Shown here: positions 47,559 to 59,382 of the stretch, in pieces | How the letters are laid out: each line of letters begins with the position of its first letter | How positions within the stretch are numbered: the first letter of the stretch is position 1 | Source: JAWVZU01 sp033722075 | Lineage (GTDB): Bacteria; Pseudomonadota; Gammaproteobacteria; Xanthomonadales; SZUA-38 | DNA: 64,000 bases | Assembly: GCA_033722075.1 (NCBI GenBank) | Contig: JAWVZU010000002.1 | Location: 3,971-67,970, forward strand | Direction: 5' to 3' | Notes under the pieces: model-generated | What the model saw: the letters and a program-made list of their open reading frames with translations, nothing else | The model's database searches: none | Told to the model about the DNA's origin: nothing | Program-made: the position numbers and the translations under genes

Positions 47559-48304
47559 GCGCCCAGCTGGCCCTGTGGCAAAAAACGCTTCGCTGGGCTG
47601 CTGCGGCGGCCCTCCTGGCAATCGGGCTGCTCGTACTCGCGGGCGTAGGCCGGGTGATGCGGGTCGACGCCCTGGCGATCCGCTGGGTCGAGGTCAACGG
47701 CGCTTTCCAGCGGGTCAGCGCCGAGCAGGTTCGCAGCGCCGCTGCCCTGCACCTGGTCGACGGTTTCTTCGCGGTCGATCCGCTGCGGGTCAAGGCGGCC
47801 GTCGAGCAGGTGCCGTGGGTGCAGAACGCCATGGTCGTCAAGCGCTGGCCGGACACGGTTGTGATCGACGTCACCGAACATCGCCCCCTCGCCCGCTGGG
47901 GCGGTGACCGGCTGGTCAGCGATACCGGGCACCTGTTCAGCGTGGACGGTACGGCGCTGATGGGGGGCTTGCCGGTGCTGAACGGTCCGGACGAGGCGGC
48001 ACCCGAAGTGGTCGTTTTCTATCGGGCCCTGCAGGATCGCCTCGCCGGCACGGGTCTGGAAGTTGCGCGCCTGGAGCGTTCGCCGCGCGGCGCCTGGCAT
48101 GCGGAACTGGCCGGTGGAGTGGAACTGATGCTCGGGAGCGACCAGCCGCTTCCTCGCGTGGAGCGCTTCGTGGCGGCTCTGCGTGAACTCGGGGGCGATC
48201 CCAAGACCCTCCTGAGACGGGTCGACCTGCGCTACGGCCATGGTTTCGCCGTGCGCTGGCGTGAGTCGGCAGAACCGGGCTTGAGCGTGGTGGGCATGGA
48301 ATGA
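47555..48304 (+). CDS. ftsQ: Cell division protein FtsQ
   Basis: A 249-residue bitopic divisome protein. A membrane helix (about 18-36) is followed by a POTRA domain (about 45-115, WVEVNGAFQRVSAEQV and VPWVQNAMVVKRWPDTVVIDV) and the FtsQ beta domain, which binds FtsB and FtsL. VTEHRPLARWG is a conserved link between the two. Coupled by overlap to ddlB and ftsA. Confidence 0.94.
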   Translation: MSAQLALWQKTLRWAAAAALLAIGLLVLAGVGRVMRVDALAIRWVEVNGAFQRVSAEQVRSAAALHLVDGFFAVDPLRVKAAVEQVPWVQNAMVVKRWPDTVVIDVTEHRPLARWGGDRLVSDTGHLFSVDGTALMGGLPVLNGPDEAAPEVVVFYRALQDRLAGTGLEVARLERSPRGAWHAELAGGVELMLGSDQPLPRVERFVAALRELGGDPKTLLRRVDLRYGHGFAVRWRESAEPGLSVVGME

Positions 48305-49542
48305 CGATGATGGGCGCACGTGGAGACAATCAGCTGATCGTCGGCCTGGATATCGGGACATCCAAGGTCGTCGCGATCGTCGGCGAAGTCGGTGAGGACG
48401 GCGAAGTCGATGTGGTCGGCATCGGATCGCATGCCTCGCGCGGCATCAAGCGCGGCGTCGTGGTGGACATCGAGTCCACGGTCCAGTCGATCCAGCGGGC
48501 CGTGGAAGAGGCCGAGCTGATGGCCGGCTGCGAGATCCAGTCCGTCTTCGCAGGCATTGCCGGGAGCCATATCGAGAGTCTCAACTCGCACGGGATCGTG
48601 GCGATCAAGGATCGTGAGGTCCTGGAAGGCGATGTGGACCGGGTCCTCGATGCCGCCCGAGCGGTGGCCGTTCCCGCCGATCAGCGAATCCTGCACGTCC
48701 TGCCGCAGGAATACATCATCGATGGCCAGGACGGCATTCGCCATCCGGTGGGCATGTCCGGCGTTCGCCTCGAGGCCAAGGTGCACGTGGTGACCTGCGC
48801 GGCGAGTGCCGCCCAGAACATCGGCAAATGCGTGGCCCGCTGTGGGCTGGCCGTGGACGACCTGATCCTTCAGCAGTTGGCCTCCAGCTACGCGGTGCTG
48901 ACGGAGGACGAGAAAGAGCTAGGCATCTGCCTGGTTGACATGGGAGCGGGGACCACGGACATCGCCGTCTTTACCCAGGGCGCGATTCGCCACACCGCAG
49001 TGATCCCGATTGCCGGAGACCAGGTAACCAACGACATTGCGGTCGCGCTGCGAACACCCACGCAGTACGCCGAAGAAATCAAGATCAAATATGCCTGCGC
49101 CCTGCGGCAACTGGCCTCGGCGGACGAGACGATCCAGGTGCCCAGTGTGGGCGATCGTCCGCCGAGGCGGCTTGCCCGGCAGACCCTGGCCGAGGTGGTC
49201 GAGCCCCGCTACGAGGAACTGTTCAGCCTGGTCCAGGCTGAGCTGCGTCGCTCGGGCTACGAAGACATGATCGCCGCGGGCATTGTTCTGACCGGGGGTG
49301 CGGCCAAGATGGAAGGGGTCGTGGAACTGGCCGAGGAGGTGTTCCACATGCCGGTGCGCATCGGTGCCCCGCAGTACGTCACGGGACTTTCCGACGTGGT
49401 GAACAACCAGATCCATTCCACCGGGGTGGGTCTGCTGCTGTTCGGCGCGCGGGCCGGCGAGACGGCTGGGGTCGCAGGACCCCGGGTCGCGCTGGGCGGA
49501 TTATGGGAGCGGATCAAGGGATGGTTTCGCGGGGAGTTCTGA
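48301..49542 (+). CDS. ftsA: Cell division protein FtsA
   Basis: A 413-residue actin-like protein that tethers FtsZ to the membrane and signals to the divisome. LIVGLDIGTSKVVAIVGEV is the first phosphate loop, CLVDMGAGTTDIAVF the second, and GIVLTGGAAKMEGV the adenosine motif. The C-terminus ALGGLWERIKGWFRGEF is the amphipathic membrane-targeting helix. The ATG at 48301 overlaps ftsQ; in-frame ATGs follow at 48307 and 48310. Confidence 0.97.
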   Translation: MTMMGARGDNQLIVGLDIGTSKVVAIVGEVGEDGEVDVVGIGSHASRGIKRGVVVDIESTVQSIQRAVEEAELMAGCEIQSVFAGIAGSHIESLNSHGIVAIKDREVLEGDVDRVLDAARAVAVPADQRILHVLPQEYIIDGQDGIRHPVGMSGVRLEAKVHVVTCAASAAQNIGKCVARCGLAVDDLILQQLASSYAVLTEDEKELGICLVDMGAGTTDIAVFTQGAIRHTAVIPIAGDQVTNDIAVALRTPTQYAEEIKIKYACALRQLASADETIQVPSVGDRPPRRLARQTLAEVVEPRYEELFSLVQAELRRSGYEDMIAAGIVLTGGAAKMEGVVELAEEVFHMPVRIGAPQYVTGLSDVVNNQIHSTGVGLLLFGARAGETAGVAGPRVALGGLWERIKGWFRGEF

Positions 49543-49581
49543 AATTCGGCGCTCGCGGCAGGACGCCCGAACGCCTGACTA

Positions 49582-49621
49582 GCGTGCCCGGCACGCGGAC
49601 ATTCCGGGAGCGGAACCGGAA
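49582..49621 (+). other. Two small hairpins between ftsA and ftsZ
   Basis: GCGTGC-CCG-GCACGC (49582-49596) and TTCCGG/CCGGAA (49602-49607 with 49616-49621) can each form a perfect six-pair stem. No T run follows, so they are not terminators. They lie 30 bases or more before the ftsZ ATG and may shape its leader. Confidence 0.4.
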
Positions 49622-49650
49622 TGGCAATCAAGTAAAACTGGAGAGAAGCA

Positions 49651-50799
<1,149 letters not shown>

Positions 50800-51099
50800 A
50801 CCGATGGCTACGAAAGCGCTCCTGTGGGCGCAGGGTTGCCCGCGATCCGTCCATGTATCGCGACGGGAGGCCCAGGCGGGCCAGGCTTGCTGACTACCCA
50901 GTCCGGGCTGCGGTGATTCCGCACCGCTTCTCTCCGCCGCAGCCCGGCGGCGGCAGCCTGCCCGCCCCTCTGTTGTAAAAACACAACAGGTTGTTGTTTT
51001 TTCTCACCGAAATGCTTTCCTGGCGAGGAAGCGTGTGATAGTATCGGCGCGGTTTTCCTCAAACGCCTGTATAAATTTCTCTTTCGGGTGGGCCAGATA
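50800..51099 (+). other. Hairpin-rich 300-base gap between ftsZ and lpxC
   Basis: No gene is seen here. The stretch holds CGCGAT/ATCGCG (50841-50846 with 50857-50862), GGCCC/GGGCC (50869-50882), and an eleven-pair CCGGGCTGCGG/CCGCAGCCCGG (50903-50913 with 50937-50947), which competes with an inner GCGGTG/CACCGC. Near the end, ACAACA (50983-50988) can pair either with TGTTGT before it (50971-50976) or with TGTTGT after it (50992-50997), the latter followed by six T. A possible extended -10 (TGATAGTAT, 51036-51044) precedes lpxC. Confidence 0.55.
50983..51002 (+). terminator. Possible terminator or attenuator stem upstream of lpxC
   Basis: ACAACA (50983-50988), loop GGT, TGTTGT (50992-50997) and then T residues to 51002; flanking AAAAAC pairs partly with the T run. 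The stem is poor in GC. The same ACAACA can instead pair with an upstream TGTTGT. Confidence 0.4.
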
Positions 51100-52011
51100 A
51101 TGATAAGACAGCGGACACTCAAGAACGTGATACGTGCAACCGGCGTCGGTATCCATACCGGCCAGAAGGTGCTCCTCACGCTGCGTCCTGCTGCACCCAA
51201 CACGGGTATAATCTTCCGCCGCGTCGACCTCGATCCGGTGGTCGAGATTCCTGCCTGCCCGAACAACGTCGGTGATACCAGTCTTTCCACGACGTTGACC
51301 CGCGGCAATGCCAGGATTTCCACGATCGAACATCTCCTGTCGGCGATGGCGGGGCTGGGGATCGATAACGCCTACATCGACCTTAGCGCGTCCGAGGTAC
51401 CGATCATGGACGGCAGCGCGGGTCCGTTCGTGTTCCTCATCCAGTCGGCCGGTATCGAAGAGCAGAATGTGCCCAAGCGGTTCATTCGGATCACCCGTCC
51501 GGTGGAGGTGACCGACGGCGACAAGACGGCTCGCTTTGAACCCTATGACGGCTTCAAGGTGCGTTTCTCCATCGATTTTGATCACCCCGTATTCCGTACC
51601 CACTCGAATGCCGCGGAAATCGACTTCTCGACGACTTCTTTCGTCAAGGAAGTGGCTCGGGCGCGGACCTTCGGATTCATGCGGGATATCGAAATGCTGC
51701 GCGACCGGAACCTGGTTCTCGGCGGCAGCATGGACAATGCGATCGTTCTTGACGACTACCGGATCCTCAACGAAGACGGCTTGCGCTATGAAGACGAGTT
51801 CGTCAAGCACAAGATCCTGGACGCCATTGGCGATCTCTACCTGCTGGGTCACAGTCTGATCGGCGCTTTTTGCGGCCACAAATCGGGTCATGCCCTCAAC
51901 AACCAGCTGCTCCGGACCCTGCTCGAGCGGAAGGACTGCTGGGAAGAGGTGATCTTCGAGGACGAGCGAACCGCGCCCATTTCCTACGCTCACCCGGCGC
52001 AGGCTGTCTGA
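51100..52011 (+). CDS. lpxC: UDP-3-O-acyl-N-acetylglucosamine deacetylase LpxC
   Basis: A 303-residue zinc deacetylase, the committed step of lipid A synthesis. [21 protein letters not shown] is the family N-terminus; [16 protein letters not shown] and [14 protein letters not shown] (zinc His/Asp, near 237) with GHKSGH (near 264) are catalytic. ATG at 51100 is preferred to GTG 51088, which would add four residues. Usual length for the family. Its place at the end of the dcw cluster after ftsZ is normal. Confidence 0.97.
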   Translation: MIRQRTLKNVIRATGVGIHTGQKVLLTLRPAAPNTGIIFRRVDLDPVVEIPACPNNVGDTSLSTTLTRGNARISTIEHLLSAMAGLGIDNAYIDLSASEVPIMDGSAGPFVFLIQSAGIEEQNVPKRFIRITRPVEVTDGDKTARFEPYDGFKVRFSIDFDHPVFRTHSNAAEIDFSTTSFVKEVARARTFGFMRDIEMLRDRNLVLGGSMDNAIVLDDYRILNEDGLRYEDEFVKHKILDAIGDLYLLGHSLIGAFCGHKSGHALNNQLLRTLLERKDCWEEVIFEDERTAPISYAHPAQAV

Positions 52012-52033
52012 CGCCGGGCCGAGTCAGGCCCGG

Positions 52034-52495
52034 TCAGGGCTTGTTTTCCGACTTTTCCGCCAGCCGCTGAAACGCCGCCCTGAGCTGCTCATCGGGACAT
52101 GCCTGTGCGGCACGGGAAAGACTGTCGGATGCGCTCTTGCTCAATGACCGTGGGTGACGCTCAGGCGCCCTGGCCTGCTCGCGAGGCCGAACCTGGACCT
52201 CGATGGATTGGACTGGAATTTTGAAGTTGCTCCGGGCGATGTGTAAAATCCGGGAGCTTGTGTGCCGTAGCCGCGTCGCCCAGACGGAGGAATCTGCGGT
52301 CAGAATAAGGGTGGAATCCCGATAATTGGCAAGATCGCAATGCGGCCGGACGTCCTCCGGGAGGTGCGGCCACAGGGCATTTTTCAGCGCCGCCAGCTGG
52401 GCGGCCCGCTTGGCGAAGTGAGCCAATGAAGCATCGCCGGATGCAACGCCGGCAACACTCTCGGGATTCGAGCCGGAACAAGAGCGACGAGCCAT
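52034..52495 (-). CDS. dciA: DUF721 protein, DciA-like helicase loader
   Basis: A 153-residue protein of the DUF721/DciA family, which loads the replicative helicase DnaB in bacteria without DnaC. HFAKRAAQLAALKNALWPHLPEDVRPHCDLANYRDSTLILTADSSVWATRLRH is given here only by position (about residues 26-78); the key parts are LPEDVRPHC, LANYRDSTLIL and SVWATRLRH. The tail (about 105-153) is basic and probably disordered. ATG at 52495 abuts the ATG of the divergent peptidase gene in CATATG. A much longer in-frame extension upstream is antisense to that peptidase and is not real. Confidence 0.85.
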   Translation of the reverse strand: MARRSCSGSNPESVAGVASGDASLAHFAKRAAQLAALKNALWPHLPEDVRPHCDLANYRDSTLILTADSSVWATRLRHTSSRILHIARSNFKIPVQSIEVQVRPREQARAPERHPRSLSKSASDSLSRAAQACPDEQLRAAFQRLAEKSENKP

Positions 52496-53428
52496 ATGAA
52501 CATTATCATCGTCCGCGATGTACGCCGCAAACCACTGCGCCTGAGCCTGTCGGCGCGTCGTTTGTACGGTCTTGTGGCCGCCTCGATCATGATCCTGCTC
52601 GGGATCGTAGGAAGTCTGGGCTATGTGCTCGGCGACGAATTCGGGGAAGCCCGGAGAACGGCGCTGGGAACGGTCCAGGCGCTCAAGTCCGAACTCTCGC
52701 ATCAGGCTGATCGAATCCACGAACTCCGCCAGGAAAACGATCGGCAGCTCAATGCGCTTGCTTTGCGACTTGGCGATCTCCAGGCCCGGTCGGCGCGGAT
52801 CGACGCGCTGGGTGAACGGCTGACCAAGATCGGTCAGATGGACGACGGCGAATTCGATTTTGATGGCCCGCCCGCCATGGGTGGACCGGAAATGGCAGCG
52901 GCGGCGGAGGCCGAGCCTTTTGATCTGGCGGTCGAACTGCTCACCCTGGAATCCCACCTGGAACGCCAGGAACGGGATCTGGGAATCCTCGAGCAGCTGA
53001 TCTCGGACCGTGAGCTCGATGAATCCCTTGAGCCGGCCGGGCGTCCGGTCGATTCGGGATGGCTCGCATCCCGGTTCGGTTCCCGGGTAGACCCCTTCAC
53101 CGGCGAACCGGACTATCATCCGGGCGTCGACTTCTCCGGCCGCAAAGGGGCGGAAGTGCTGGCCGTTGCCGACGGTGTGGTCATCGCCGCCGGAAAACAC
53201 TACCAGTACGGCAACATGATCGACATCGACCATGGCAACGGCTATGTCACCCGTTACGCCCACAACGAGGAAAATCTCGTCAAACTGGGTGATCGCGTAC
53301 GCGCCGGAGACCGGATCGCGAAGATGGGCGCCACGGGACGGGCCACCGGCGTCCACGTTCACTTCGAAGTCTGGTATGAAGGTCGACGCATCGATCCGAT
53401 GCAGATGGTGTCCCGGATCCGCGGATAG
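52496..53428 (+). CDS. M23 family (LytM-domain) peptidoglycan peptidase, membrane anchored
   Basis: A 310-residue cell wall endopeptidase. A membrane helix (about 24-46) is followed by a coiled coil (about 50-100), an acidic linker and the LytM domain (about 195-310). The zinc site is complete: HPGVD near 207 and HVHFEVW near 286, with GNMIDIDHGNGYVTRYAH between. It may hydrolyse cross-links directly, since all ligands are present. It stands between lpxC/dciA and secA, an order common in Xanthomonadales, and shares no base with its divergent neighbour. Confidence 0.93.
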   Translation: MNIIIVRDVRRKPLRLSLSARRLYGLVAASIMILLGIVGSLGYVLGDEFGEARRTALGTVQALKSELSHQADRIHELRQENDRQLNALALRLGDLQARSARIDALGERLTKIGQMDDGEFDFDGPPAMGGPEMAAAAEAEPFDLAVELLTLESHLERQERDLGILEQLISDRELDESLEPAGRPVDSGWLASRFGSRVDPFTGEPDYHPGVDFSGRKGAEVLAVADGVVIAAGKHYQYGNMIDIDHGNGYVTRYAHNEENLVKLGDRVRAGDRIAKMGATGRATGVHVHFEVWYEGRRIDPMQMVSRIRG

Positions 53429-53571
53429 CCGAACGGCCGATACCGCCTTGATTCGTCCTTCCCGGGGGGCGGCGGGCTTGTTTCATGAAGGTCCCGCCCT
53501 CACCTCGTTAGGTCAGGTGCACCGGTTAAATCCGTGAGGCCCTGCTTGACCCTGCTAGAGTTTTTCACATC

Positions 53572-56289
<2,718 letters not shown>

Positions 56290-56307
56290 GCCAATACCCG
56301 GATTTCA

Positions 56308-56694
56308 ATGCCCGTACTGGTCGCGGCCGGCATTCTTCGGGACGCTGAGGACCGTATTCTGGTCCAGCAGCGTGCCCCCGGCACCCATCAAGGCGGGCTG
56401 TGGGAATTCCCGGGAGGCAAGGTCGAGCCCGGCGAAGCGGCCCTCGATGCCCTGACCCGGGAGCTGCGCGAGGAACTCGGCGTCGAGGTGCAGCACGCGG
56501 AGCCGATGGTCCGCGTAAACCATCGCTATCCCACCCAGCATGTCCAGCTCGATGTCTGGACGGTTGTCCGTTACGCGGGGGAAGTGCGGCCGCTCGAAGG
56601 TCAGCCGCTGCGTTGGCTCGAGCCGGTGGCGCTCGCCGACCTGCCGATGCCGGCAGCCGATCGGCCGCTCATTCGCCTGCTGACCGACCTCTGA
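56308..56694 (+). CDS. mutT: 8-oxo-dGTP diphosphatase MutT (Nudix)
   Basis: A 128-residue Nudix enzyme that removes 8-oxo-dGTP from the nucleotide pool. The Nudix box is complete: [24 protein letters not shown] reads G-X5-E-X7-REL-X-EE-X-G (about residues 37-60). Length and N-terminal [21 protein letters not shown] fit MutT. It starts 18 bases after secA and overlaps the 3' end of coaE on the other strand by 26 bases. Confidence 0.93.
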   Translation: MPVLVAAGILRDAEDRILVQQRAPGTHQGGLWEFPGGKVEPGEAALDALTRELREELGVEVQHAEPMVRVNHRYPTQHVQLDVWTVVRYAGEVRPLEGQPLRWLEPVALADLPMPAADRPLIRLLTDL

Positions 56695-57313
56695 GCGTTG
56701 CCTCCTTCCGATATTTCGCATCGAGGCGGTCGACCTCAGGATCCAGTGCTTCCAACGGTCCGGAGTTGTCGATGACGTCATCTGCGTGGTTCAGGCGCGT
56801 TGCGCGATCCACCTGTGCGGCCAGCATTGCTTCGATCTGCTCCGGCCGGCTACCGTCGCGTCTGGCCAGGCGCTCCCGCTGGATCGCCACCGGCACGTCG
56901 ATCACCAGTATCCGATCGACGGTGTCATGGAGGCCGCCTTCAATGAGGAGGGGCACGGCCAGGATGCAATAGGGATGCGAGACCTCGCGGGCCTTCCGGA
57001 ACATCCGCTCGCGGACCAGGGGATGGAGAATCTGCTCCAGACGTTTTCGCCGCCTGGGGTTGGCAAAGACGACCCGGCGCATGCGACCGCGATCGAGTCG
57101 GCCGTCCGCATCGAGGACGTGCTCACCGAACTCAGTAACGATCTCGGCAAGCGCCGCCTCACCCGGTTCCACCAGCTCTCGGGCGATCACGTCCGCGTCA
57201 ATGACCGGGACGCCACGCTGGGCAAACAGCTCGGAGACGGTGGACTTGCCCGTTGCGACCCCGCCGGTCAGGCCGACCAGGAGCGGCAGCCGGTCAGCCG
57301 ATTCCGCTGACAC
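56669..57313 (-). CDS. coaE: Dephospho-CoA kinase
   Basis: A 214-residue kinase for the last step of coenzyme A synthesis. [20 protein letters not shown] carries the P-loop, [15 protein letters not shown] the substrate site, and [22 protein letters not shown] the lid region. GTG at 57313 is chosen because it gives the family N-terminus; it lies 20 bases inside the end of pilD. It is transcribed with the pil genes and its tail overlaps the mutT tail. Confidence 0.94.
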   Translation of the reverse strand: MSAESADRLPLLVGLTGGVATGKSTVSELFAQRGVPVIDADVIARELVEPGEAALAEIVTEFGEHVLDADGRLDRGRMRRVVFANPRRRKRLEQILHPLVRERMFRKAREVSHPYCILAVPLLIEGGLHDTVDRILVIDVPVAIQRERLARRDGSRPEQIEAMLAAQVDRATRLNHADDVIDNSGPLEALDPEVDRLDAKYRKEATLRGRSAGE

Positions 57314-58151
57314 CGAGGTAGCCAGCCAGCAGCTGGTCCCCCCACACCATGGCAATCCACCCTGCGGCGGCCAGGTACGGGCCGAAGGGGATCGGAATGT
57401 TGCGGTCCCGTCCACGCAGCACGACCAGCATGATGCCGACCACGGCACCGACGAAGGACGACAGGACCACGATCAGCGGGAGCATCTGCCAGCCGAACCA
57501 GGCGCCGAACATCGCAAGCAGCTTGAAATCCCCGTATCCCATACCCTCCTTGCCGGTAAGCAGGCGGAAGAGTTGAAACACGATCCACAGGGACATGTAT
57601 CCGGCAACGGCGCCGATGACGGCGCTGCTGAGGTCGGTGAACATGGCCTGGGTGTTCAGCAACAGGCCGAGCCAGAGCAGGGGGAAGATGATTACGTCCG
57701 GCAGCAGCTGCTCCCGCAGATCGATCCCGGACAAGGCGATCAGTCCCCAGGTCAGCGCGACCGCAGCGATGCCCGACGTGGTCAGGCCATAGTGTGCGAT
57801 CAGGAAGACCGTCAGGACGCCGGTAATCAGCTCGACGACCGGATACTGGAACGAGATGGACTTTCCGCAACCGGAGCAACGTCCCCGCAGAACCAGCCAG
57901 CTCAATACCGGGATGTTCTCGTACCAGCGGATGCGTTTCTTGCACTGGGGGCAGTGACTTGGCGTGAATACGAGATCCGGCGGCGGTTCCAGGGCCAGCT
58001 CCTTCTGCTCGAGGAGCTCGTTGCATTGCTGGCGCCACTCGAAATGCAGTCGGCGGGGCAGCCGGAGAATGACGACGTTCAGGAAGCTGCCGCCGGCCAG
58101 GCCAACAAGCGTGGCCAGGGCCAGCAGCACTGGCTGGTTGACGGCGAGCAA
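57294..58151 (-). CDS. pilD: Prepilin peptidase PilD
   Basis: A 285-residue membrane protease that cuts and N-methylates class III signal peptides of type IV pilins and T2SS pseudopilins such as GspI-K at the window start. The zinc/Cys motif CPQC...CSGC (Cys67, 70, 92, 95) lies in the first cytoplasmic loop; the catalytic Asp residues are in SGIDLREQLLPD (about 145) and GMGYGDFK (about 205). About eight membrane helices. The start at 58151 is TTG and has no strong ribosome site, so it is uncertain. Confidence 0.95.
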   Translation of the reverse strand: MLAVNQPVLLALATLVGLAGGSFLNVVILRLPRRLHFEWRQQCNELLEQKELALEPPPDLVFTPSHCPQCKKRIRWYENIPVLSWLVLRGRCSGCGKSISFQYPVVELITGVLTVFLIAHYGLTTSGIAAVALTWGLIALSGIDLREQLLPDVIIFPLLWLGLLLNTQAMFTDLSSAVIGAVAGYMSLWIVFQLFRLLTGKEGMGYGDFKLLAMFGAWFGWQMLPLIVVLSSFVGAVVGIMLVVLRGRDRNIPIPFGPYLAAAGWIAMVWGDQLLAGYLGVSGIG

Positions 58152-58160
58152 GGAATCGTC

Positions 58161-59381
58161 TTAGAAAGTAGCGGCCATCTTGAAGATCGGCAGATACATC
58201 CCGACCACCATGCCGCCTACCACGACACCGATGATCACCATGATGATCGGTTCGAGGAGACTGCTGAGCGCATCAACGGCATTGTTGACTTCGGTTTCGT
58301 AGAACTCGGCCACCTTGTTCAACATCTGGTCCAGCGCGCCGGATTCCTCGCCGATGGCGGTCATCTGGATCACCATGTGCGGGAACAGATCCACCTGTCG
58401 CATCGCCAGTTGCAGCTGGTGGCCGACCGAAACGTCTTCCCGGATTCGCTTCACCGCGTCGCCGTAGACCACGTTACCTGTTGCGCCGGATACCGTTTCG
58501 AGGGCGTCCACCAGCGGGACCCCGGCGGCAAAGGTCGTGGCCAGCGTCCGGGCAAACCGGGAAATGGCGGAGTTATGGAGAATCCCGCCGATGATCGGCA
58601 GCTTCAGCGACATGCGGTCAATGAAATGAGCGAACTTTCGTGATCGCTTCTTGGCCTGAACGATGCCCCAGATGCCGAAACCGAGAGCAATGACCAGCAG
58701 GAAGCCGTTCGATTGCATCCAGTCGGACGCGTCGACCAGCATCCGGGTGAACGCGGGAAGATCGCCGCCGAAACTCTCGAAGATCGACTCGAACTGCGGA
58801 ACCACGTAGACGAGCAGGATGGCGGAAACGAGAATGGCCACGGCGACGACGGCAGCCGGATAGAACAAGGCCTTCTTGATCTTGCCCTTGATCTCCTCGA
58901 TCCGCTCCTTGTAGGTCGCGATCTCGTCGAGCAGCGTGTCGAGTACACCGGCTGACTCGCCGGCGCGCACCAGGTTGATGTACAACTCGTCGAAATACAA
59001 CGGGTGTTTTTCGAGCGCTTCGCTGAGCGTCGATCCCGATTCGATCGAATTCTTTACATCGGTGATCATGTCCTTCATGCGCGGGTTGTTGTGACCCCCG
59101 GCGATGATGTCGAAGGCCGAAACCAGCGGCACGCCGGCCATCATCATCGTGGCCATCTGGCGGCTGAAGACGGCAATATCCTGAGGCGTGATCTTCTGGC
59201 CGGCAGCGCCGAAGAGGGGCTTGGCCTTCTTCTTGACCTTGGTCGGATTGATCCCCTGACGGCGCAGGTCCGCCTTGACCATGTTGGCATTCTTGGCGGG
59301 TGCCTCGCCCTTGAGCTTCGTGCCCCGCTTGTCGGTACCTTCCCAGACGAAAACCGGGAGTTCTGCCGCTTTGGTCGCCAT
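58161..59381 (-). CDS. pilC: Type IV pilus inner-membrane platform protein PilC
   Basis: A 406-residue protein of the GspF/PilC family. FSRQMATMMMAGVPLVSAFDII and ISRFARTLATTFAAGVPLVDAL are the two repeats of the GspF domain; three membrane helices lie near 170-215 and 380-400. It works with PilB to assemble pili. Its N-terminal leader (PVFVWEGTDKRGTKLKGE) is typical for PilC and not for GspF. It starts one base after the pilB stop and ends nine bases before pilD. Confidence 0.95.
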   Translation of the reverse strand: MATKAAELPVFVWEGTDKRGTKLKGEAPAKNANMVKADLRRQGINPTKVKKKAKPLFGAAGQKITPQDIAVFSRQMATMMMAGVPLVSAFDIIAGGHNNPRMKDMITDVKNSIESGSTLSEALEKHPLYFDELYINLVRAGESAGVLDTLLDEIATYKERIEEIKGKIKKALFYPAAVVAVAILVSAILLVYVVPQFESIFESFGGDLPAFTRMLVDASDWMQSNGFLLVIALGFGIWGIVQAKKRSRKFAHFIDRMSLKLPIIGGILHNSAISRFARTLATTFAAGVPLVDALETVSGATGNVVYGDAVKRIREDVSVGHQLQLAMRQVDLFPHMVIQMTAIGEESGALDQMLNKVAEFYETEVNNAVDALSSLLEPIIMVIIGVVVGGMVVGMYLPIFKMAATF

Positions 59382-59382
59382 A

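Noticed and set aside
52496..53362. Long N-terminal extension of the dciA frame
   Set aside because: It is antisense to the M23 peptidase; the DUF721 similarity begins only after 52495.
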